A stretch of 46,688 nucleotides of DNA from DATMBL01 sp050735975. GTDB taxonomy: Bacteria; Desulfobacterota; Binatia; UBA9968. The notes below the pieces were generated by a model. It was not told the origin of the DNA and made no database searches. It saw only the letters and a list, made by a program, of their open reading frames with translations. The number at the start of each line of letters is the position of its first letter. The stretch's first letter is position 1. Both the position numbers and the translations under genes were made by a program. Positions 41,935 through 46,688 of the stretch are shown here, piece after piece. The stretch covers positions 1 through 46,688 of the forward strand of contig JBOHVS010000047.1 in the NCBI GenBank assembly GCA_050735975.1. Direction: 5' to 3'.

Positions 41935-42957
41935 CTATTTCCCCGCGAGGATCAGTGTTGTTCCCGGCAAAGTATTAGGGATATCCCCGTGCGTTGTGAT
42001 CGAGCTGAAACCGGCCGCCTTCAACCAGTTTGAATACTGGGTCAACGTCCAGCATTCTCCCGCGGGAGTGTGAGTCAGGGTGTAAACCGAGAAGCGCAAC
42101 GCAAACGTGGGTCCGGTGCGTTCCTCGTTCGGCACGAAATCGTTGACGACGAAGCGGCCGCCGGACTTAAGCGCCGAAAAAGCCTTCGCAAACAGCTCCT
42201 GATTGCCCTTCGGTGATTCGAAGCGGCAGAAGTTGCTCGCGAGAACCAAATCGTAATGGTTCTGTTCGACCGCGGCCGAATGATGTTCGCCGTCAATAAA
42301 GCGAATTTTCCCTTCCAGGCCACGTTCTTTATTCAGTTTCTTTGCGACGGCGTTAACGTTGGGCCAATCCAGTTGCGTGACCTGCGCGGAGGGGTCGCGC
42401 GACAGAATCGTCATTCCAAAAATGCTTGAGCCTCCGGCGATATCGAGCACTCGAAGTCCCCGGCGTTTTGTGCCGACGCCGCAAATATCGCAAAGAGCTC
42501 TGGCGGCGGGTTCAGCGATTGGAATGATTCCGATGATCAGTTTTTCCCAAACCTGAAGCTCGGCGCCGGTATCCATCCTGCTGAGCGGCCTGCCTGTTTT
42601 TAGAGACTCTTTGAGGTGCGCCATGCCGTCCCAAAGCGCCAGGGCCACATAGCGAAAATCCCCTATGTAGGATGGCTTGCCGCGGACCAGAAAAGTATCG
42701 CTGATGGGCGGCAGGTTATAGCGCCCGTCGCGTTTCTCGATCAACGCCAAAGCAAGCAAGCTATCGAGAACGATGCGCGTTGCCCGTGGATCCGTTCCCG
42801 CTTCGCGAGCAATCTCTTCGGCGGTTTGGAAGCCTTTATGGATGAGAGTGAAGAAATCATACTCGAGCGATGCGTCGAGAATCTGGCTATTGCCGAAATC
42901 CCCAAGAATCCGCATCAGCGGCCGGAACGAGAGTTCTTGTTGCGGGTTGGCTGGCAT
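41935..42957 (-). CDS. SAM-dependent O-methyltransferase (winged-helix dimerisation domain)
   Basis: A 340-residue methyltransferase of the plant-COMT/acetylserotonin type. N-terminal winged helix: ASLEYDFFTLIHKGFQTAEE, then RATRIVLDSLLALALIEKRD and GRYNLPPISDTFLV. Catalytic domain: RVLDIAGGSSIFGMTILSRD (motif I), VTQLDWPNVN, YDLVLASNFCRF and LKSGGRFVVNDFVPNEERTG. The catalytic His usual in O-methyltransferases is not obvious, so the enzyme might act on another acceptor or even catalyse a different SAM-fold reaction. It starts 2 bases after the stop of the TenA-like gene, so the two are tightly coupled and probably work on one metabolite. Confidence 0.88.
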   Translation of the reverse strand: MPANPQQELSFRPLMRILGDFGNSQILDASLEYDFFTLIHKGFQTAEEIAREAGTDPRATRIVLDSLLALALIEKRDGRYNLPPISDTFLVRGKPSYIGDFRYVALALWDGMAHLKESLKTGRPLSRMDTGAELQVWEKLIIGIIPIAEPAARALCDICGVGTKRRGLRVLDIAGGSSIFGMTILSRDPSAQVTQLDWPNVNAVAKKLNKERGLEGKIRFIDGEHHSAAVEQNHYDLVLASNFCRFESPKGNQELFAKAFSALKSGGRFVVNDFVPNEERTGPTFALRFSVYTLTHTPAGECWTLTQYSNWLKAAGFSSITTHGDIPNTLPGTTLILAGK

Positions 42958-42959
42958 GG

Positions 42960-43754
42960 CTACGCCCTGTACAGCCCTTCCTTATTGACCTGCTGATAAA
43001 CGCCTTCGAAGAACCAAGCGAAATAAGCGGTGCCCATGCGCAGGCAATACTCCAAGCTAAAGCCCGGGCGCGTATCGGCCCGTCCTTCTTCGAGCAGCTT
43101 TTTCAGCACCATCCAGTCGAGATCCGCATGTGCCATAACCCCCTCGTGTTCTTCGAGATCGGCCGCGGCATGAACTCGGAAATAGACAATTTTCTCTTCC
43201 GGTAGTTTGTACCCCTTCCGCAAGGCGCCGCCGAAAAACTTCGCCCAATGACCAACGGCCTCTTCCACGCAGAAAGAGGCCCACCACTCGGCCATGGTGC
43301 CCTCATACAGCACGCCGCGATAGTACTCCAAAAACGCGCGGCACTCCGGCAGCATTTCGTACTCGATCATGTCGTCGTCGGCGAGGCCGAAATTCCTTCC
43401 CTGTTCCAGAACGATCCGGATATGGCCCGGCGGTTTCGGATGGATCATCTCATCGGCGACGTGGTTGGCGAAGTGACCCTGGAGTTCCGGGTGGCGCTTG
43501 AAAAACGGCAGGTGACGCTGGTACGCCACGCCGTGAAAGTTATTGATCTCGGCGACGAAGCCGTACCAGTTTTGCCAGAAGACTTTGATCGCCTCCATCG
43601 GCAGGGTTCCTTTCCCGAGATCGGTGTGAAATCGGCCTTTAAACAGCCAGCGGTCCGCCAGACCGAGCAAATACTTTTTTAACTCCACAACGACCGCATC
43701 AGCTTCCTGAGGCGAGAGTTTTTTACCAAAGTAATCTTTATTCTGTAATGCCAT
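42960..43754 (-). CDS. heme-oxygenase-fold (TenA/PqqC-like) diiron oxidase candidate
   Basis: A 264-residue all-helical protein of the TenA/PqqC/CADD group, now often called HDO (heme-oxygenase-like diiron oxidase). Candidate metal ligands in order: E69 and H74 in AEINNFHGVA, E164 or E165 in FCVEEAVGHW, and H195, D199, H203 in RVHAAADLEEHEG. The usual H-x3-D-x2-H has one extra residue here, a point to test. HDO enzymes activate O2 for N-oxidation, C-C cleavage or p-aminobenzoate synthesis. The neighbouring FAD oxidase upstream and O-methyltransferase 2 bases downstream suggest a small oxidative pathway. The product is unknown. Confidence 0.8.
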   Translation of the reverse strand: MALQNKDYFGKKLSPQEADAVVVELKKYLLGLADRWLFKGRFHTDLGKGTLPMEAIKVFWQNWYGFVAEINNFHGVAYQRHLPFFKRHPELQGHFANHVADEMIHPKPPGHIRIVLEQGRNFGLADDDMIEYEMLPECRAFLEYYRGVLYEGTMAEWWASFCVEEAVGHWAKFFGGALRKGYKLPEEKIVYFRVHAAADLEEHEGVMAHADLDWMVLKKLLEEGRADTRPGFSLEYCLRMGTAYFAWFFEGVYQQVNKEGLYRA

Positions 43755-43803
43755 TTTCTTCTCCTATTCCCCGCCGGGCGAGAGCGTCCGATCCCTCTTT
43801 GTT

Positions 43804-43837
43804 GAACATCGAACTTTCGGAGCCTCGAACATCGAAC
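43804..43837. repeat. short direct repeat between oxidase genes
   Basis: GAACATCGAAC occurs twice (43804-43814 and 43827-43837) in the 89-base gap between the FAD oxidase and the TenA-like gene. It is another example of the word-like spacer repeats of this genome. Confidence 0.5.
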
Positions 43838-43843
43838 GATTTT

Positions 43844-45328
43844 TTAGCACAGCGCGCCGGGATTCAAGATATTATTCGGATCGACAACCCGTTTGATCTC
43901 TTTGACTAGATCATAGAGGTGGGTGAGCCGTTCGTATGGATACGGCCCCTTGGTACTGAGGGTCGGGGCGGTCCAAACGACTCCACGCTGGTTGCTGAAT
44001 TCTTGTACTTTGCCCATCCATTTCCTCAGCTTGGCCACGTCTTCTTCGTCGTAAGGATTGTAAAAGACAAAATACTCTTCTTTGATGCCCAGGTCGCGCG
44101 TCACATAACTGTCATGCTGCGGCGAGTGTTCGGCATCCCACAAGCCGCATTCTCTTTTGGCGGCTTCGTCAAGATCGTACATCTCCTTGAGGAACGTGAG
44201 GGGGTACATCTTGGAGGTAACCGCGAACATCCCTGAATGACGCACGACGGCGCCGCACCAGCCATCCGGCCCCATGATGTGATAATCCGGCCATCCGTGC
44301 AGGCCATGCTCTTGCGCTTTGGCCCCCATGGCCTTTTCGGCGATCTCAGGCACCTCCACGGCGCCGGCGTCATGGTAGATGCGCCTCATTCGTTTTTCTT
44401 TGTAGCTGAGTTCCTCAGCGTCTCTGGCCATAACGACGGTCTTCAGGAAGAACCAGGCGTCGCCCGGTATCCTGCTCTTCTCGTACAGGCCCTCTTCCAT
44501 GGGCCAGTGGTACTGCCACCGATCGGTAAAATGGATATCGTAAACGACCTCGCTTTTGACGAGTTGAATCATGGCATTTTGCGCCTCATCGAGCTGATCG
44601 CGTCGAAACGCGTAGCAGTAATCATGCAGCCACTCGCGCCGTCCTTCGATCGCCCGCAAACAAACCTTGCTGATGATTCCCATGGAGCCGGCGGCTAACG
44701 TGAATAGCCCCAACAGATCGGGAAGATGAATCCACTTTTGAAACGGACCGAACGTCGTTCCCTGGTTCGCCAAGGCGCCGAGCCGAATAGTTTCGCCATT
44801 GGCGAGAATAACTTCCAACCCAAGCACCATATCGGCGATCCAGCCGTACCGGGTCATGCCGTAACCGATTCCGCCTTTGTTCACCATGGCGCCGATGACT
44901 ACCGAGGGGCCGTAGGTGCCGAAGTTAGGCAGCATCAGCCCATGCTGTCTAAGCGCATGGTGGATCGCGTAGACACTCGCACCGCCTTCCGCAATGACAT
45001 ACTGAAGCGTCGGGTTGACTTCCAGTACTCCGTCCATGCCGAGCATGTCCAGAAGGATCCCGCCCCTGAGCGGTGAGCTGATCCCCATGCCGACGCCGCC
45101 CTTGGCGACGATTGGAATTTTGTGCTCGTTCGCGAACTTCAGGATCTGTGCTACGGCGTGATTGCCGTGAGGATCTGATTCCACGCGTACGATTACATCC
45201 GGCAGCGCCTTGTAGGCGCCGTAAGCCAGGGTATGTTGGTAATTGATTTTATCGATCGGATTGGTGGAGACAAATCGCGGCCCGACGATCTCTTTCAACT
45301 TCGCAACGATCTGATCGAGGGTGAGCAT
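43844..45328 (-). CDS. FAD-linked oxidase (PCMH/VAO fold, GlcD- or cresol dehydrogenase-like)
   Basis: A 494-residue flavoprotein from ATG 45328; a TTG seven codons upstream is an alternative. The PCMH FAD domain covers about 35-220: LPDVIVRVESDPHGNHAVAQ, IPIVAKGGVGMGISSPLRGG, then LNFGTYGP-like LPNFGTYGPSVVIGAMVNKG and VLGLEVILANGETIRLG. The C-terminal FAD-oxidase domain ends RVVDPNNILNPGALC, a usual GlcD/VAO ending. Substrates in this class are hydroxy acids or phenols. Whether FAD is covalently bound cannot be judged. Upstream of the TenA-like and methyltransferase genes on the same strand, it probably shares their pathway. Confidence 0.9.
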   Translation of the reverse strand: MLTLDQIVAKLKEIVGPRFVSTNPIDKINYQHTLAYGAYKALPDVIVRVESDPHGNHAVAQILKFANEHKIPIVAKGGVGMGISSPLRGGILLDMLGMDGVLEVNPTLQYVIAEGGASVYAIHHALRQHGLMLPNFGTYGPSVVIGAMVNKGGIGYGMTRYGWIADMVLGLEVILANGETIRLGALANQGTTFGPFQKWIHLPDLLGLFTLAAGSMGIISKVCLRAIEGRREWLHDYCYAFRRDQLDEAQNAMIQLVKSEVVYDIHFTDRWQYHWPMEEGLYEKSRIPGDAWFFLKTVVMARDAEELSYKEKRMRRIYHDAGAVEVPEIAEKAMGAKAQEHGLHGWPDYHIMGPDGWCGAVVRHSGMFAVTSKMYPLTFLKEMYDLDEAAKRECGLWDAEHSPQHDSYVTRDLGIKEEYFVFYNPYDEEDVAKLRKWMGKVQEFSNQRGVVWTAPTLSTKGPYPYERLTHLYDLVKEIKRVVDPNNILNPGALC

Positions 45329-45349
45329 GGGGAGAGGCTTCCAATGCAA

Positions 45350-45455
45350 AATGCAGAACGCAAATTGAAAATTGCAAAATTACCGGAGCGAAACTCGCCG
45401 AATTCGGGCCGGGGCGGCACTTTGCATTTTGCACTTTGCAATTTTCATCTTGAAC
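45350..45455. repeat. A+T-rich inverted repeat in the gap between SDR and FAD oxidase
   Basis: Left arm words such as CAAATTGAAAATTGCAAAAT face right arm words ATTTTGCACTTTGCAATTTT around a 40-base G+C-rich centre. A long imperfect hairpin is possible in the transcript; this may be a non-coding mobile spacer. Confidence 0.6.
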
Positions 45456-45458
45456 TAT

Positions 45459-46232
45459 TTAGAGCTGCAGATGGCTTCCGCCTGTGATCAGAATGTGGCT
45501 TCCGGTCAGCATACTTGCTTCGTCACCGGCAAGAAAAGCGATAGCGCCCGCCACGTCCTCCGGATACAGATGTTTCTTCAGCGGACGGGTTTGACGCACA
45601 CGCTCTCGAAATTCCTCGGGCATGATCATCGAGGCGTCCGTTAAGGTGAAAGCGGGGGTCACGACGTTGACGTTGATCCCCAGTGAACCCAACTCAATGG
45701 CCATCGTATCGGCCATTGACTCGAGCGCCGACTTTGCCGCTGCATAGGCGCCCATCCGAGGCAATGGCTGTTGGGCGAGCCGCGTGCTGATGACGATGAT
45801 CTTGCCGGCCTTTTTTTCGATCATTCCAGGGAGACAGCTCCGCACGCAGCCGTGGAAGGCGGACAGCTCGTGATCAACGGCTTGATGAAAACTCTCCCAC
45901 GAGAGTTCATGGAGCTGTCCCACTTGGAACGGGAAATAGGCATTGTTGACGAGCACGTCGATGGCGGAGAATCTTTCGCGGGCGGCTTTCACCATCGCTT
46001 CGACATGATCTTGCTGCGTTACGTCTGCTGGGAAGATCATTCCACGGCCGCCCGCCGCCTCTACTTCTCGAAGAACCGCTTCTGCTTTGTCGCGGTTTTG
46101 ATGATAGTTGATAACGACGGAGGCGCCCCCTTGTGCCAGCCTCTTCGCCGCGGCCGCGCCAATGCCGCGACTCGCTCCGGTGACGAGAACGACCTTACCC
46201 TGGAGCGGCCGGCTCTTTGCTTGCTCCGCCAT
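45459..46232 (-). CDS. short-chain dehydrogenase/reductase (SDR)
   Basis: A 257-residue classical SDR. Cofactor motif TGASRGIG (18-25), NNAY (97-100) in place of the usual NNAG, and catalytic S149, Y163 and K167 in VISTRLAQQ and MGAYAAAKSALE. The C-terminal half has NVVTPAFTLTDA, the PG-like substrate-loop region, and DVAGAIAFLAGDEASMLTGS followed by HILITGG. It resembles FabG-type 3-oxoacyl reductases and glucose-dehydrogenase-like SDRs; the substrate is open. The N(42)YHQNRDKAE stretch after the second strand suggests NADP(H) preference. First gene of the minus-strand oxidative group. Confidence 0.93.
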   Translation of the reverse strand: MAEQAKSRPLQGKVVLVTGASRGIGAAAAKRLAQGGASVVINYHQNRDKAEAVLREVEAAGGRGMIFPADVTQQDHVEAMVKAARERFSAIDVLVNNAYFPFQVGQLHELSWESFHQAVDHELSAFHGCVRSCLPGMIEKKAGKIIVISTRLAQQPLPRMGAYAAAKSALESMADTMAIELGSLGINVNVVTPAFTLTDASMIMPEEFRERVRQTRPLKKHLYPEDVAGAIAFLAGDEASMLTGSHILITGGSHLQL

Positions 46233-46279
46233 TGAATGGAATCAGCTGTTAGTGTCCTGCCTCAGAAATTCACAAAAGA

Positions 46280-46393
46280 AATTGGCGATCCCACCGTCAT
46301 GCCCGCAAAAGCGGGCATCCAGAAGCATTTGATTTTCCTGGATTCCGGCTCGCGCTACCCCGGACTGTGATCCGGGGTTGGCCGGAATGACGC
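46280..46393. repeat. REP-like palindromic repeat unit
   Basis: Begins with a hairpin ATGCCCGCAAAAGCGGGCAT (46299-46318) and later CTGGATTCCGGC...GCCGGAATGAC, with an inner CCCCGGACTGTGATCCGGGG hairpin (46359-46378). The outer GTCAT...ATGAC ends are inverted. This style of unit is widespread in intergenic regions of soil bacteria. Confidence 0.75.
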
Positions 46394-46688
46394 GGGAATT
46401 ATGTAGCAAATTTAAGAGACACCACACTAGATGGTTCTCACCGAAAACCTTCCGTTTACCCTTTGACACCTCATGGCGAACGGAAGGCCTATTGGAAAGT
46501 ATACTTCCCGCTCGTGCTTTGTCGAGGCATCATCACCGCCTTTTTTTCAGTCAGAGCTAGATAGCTAATGCTTATACGGTTGTTTCAGCAAACCCCAATA
46601 AGTTGTGTTACCCATGATCGGAAGCTTTAGCCAAGTCCAGGGCGCCTCGAATTCTACGGTAAGCCGTAGGCCGCTGTTGCGTTCCCAG
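46394..46688. other. right end of window without a recognisable gene
   Basis: No open frame with family-like sequence was found. The stretch holds a T-run (46540-46548) preceded by no clear stem, and a small hairpin CTACGGTAAGCCGTAG (46654-46669). It may be the flank of a gene beyond the window or decayed DNA. Confidence 0.5.

Noticed and set aside
1..46688. CRISPR array, rRNA, tRNA, integrase or transposase
   Set aside because: No regularly spaced identical repeats, RNA-gene signatures or recombinase motifs were seen on reading; the repeats present are irregular and dispersed.

Overview
The window looks like chromosomal DNA from an uncultured, mesophilic, respiring Gram-negative-type bacterium, most plausibly a deltaproteobacterial/Desulfobacterota- or Binatota-like lineage. 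NC10, Rokubacteria and Tectomicrobia remain possible. This is an inference from gene content: a c-heme sensor kinase, a long complex I operon, RtcB with archease, NMT1-type solute-binding proteins and a DUF385/F420-type protein. No rRNA, tRNA or phylogenetic marker is present to settle it. No CRISPR array, integrase or transposase was seen.

Layout. 1-2.3 kb: a small exported protein and an orphan heme-type sensor histidine kinase. 2.3-10.6 kb: a minus-strand accessory/defence island. It holds a NotI-family restriction enzyme between an SPPY (N4-cytosine-type) and an NPPY (N6-adenine-type) methyltransferase, a frameshifted HNH nuclease remnant, a frameshifted restriction-endonuclease-like gene, a membrane-anchored Mrr nuclease and several unknown genes, one of them also frameshifted. 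The DNA from about 6.5 to 10.6 kb is visibly richer in A+T than the flanks. 10.8-16.1 kb: a LexA-type winged-helix protein without the peptidase, an NMT1-type binding protein paired with a dienelactone hydrolase, a DUF385 protein, an EamA transporter with a lipoprotein, and a NAGPA-like glycosidase.

16.2-28.6 kb: a tightly packed minus-strand complex I operon, nuoA-C-D-E-F-G-H-J-K-L-M-N. nuoB and nuoI are absent from the places where they normally sit. A sigma70-like promoter lies upstream of nuoA. 28.9-32.8 kb: a VOC protein, then an RNA-repair operon of DHH phosphoesterase, archease and rtcB. The rtcB reading frame has an in-frame TGA exactly at the active-site metal-binding cysteine, followed by a hairpin with the geometry of a bacterial SECIS. 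I read this as a selenocysteine-containing RtcB ligase, the most exciting observation in the window.

33.0-41.8 kb: a catabolic/transport cluster with a metal-ligand-poor M24 protein, a fused two-domain ABC permease, an ornithine cyclodeaminase-family dehydrogenase, a bicupin, a two-domain VOC dioxygenase-like protein, an extracellular binding protein and an MFS transporter. 41.9-46.2 kb: a minus-strand group of SDR, FAD-linked oxidase, heme-oxygenase-fold (TenA/PqqC-like) oxidase and O-methyltransferase. Intergenic gaps carry dispersed repeats. One family of about 35-50 bp lies at the stop codons of three minus-strand genes and supplies two of those stop codons. Several other gaps hold near-palindromic low-complexity tracts.
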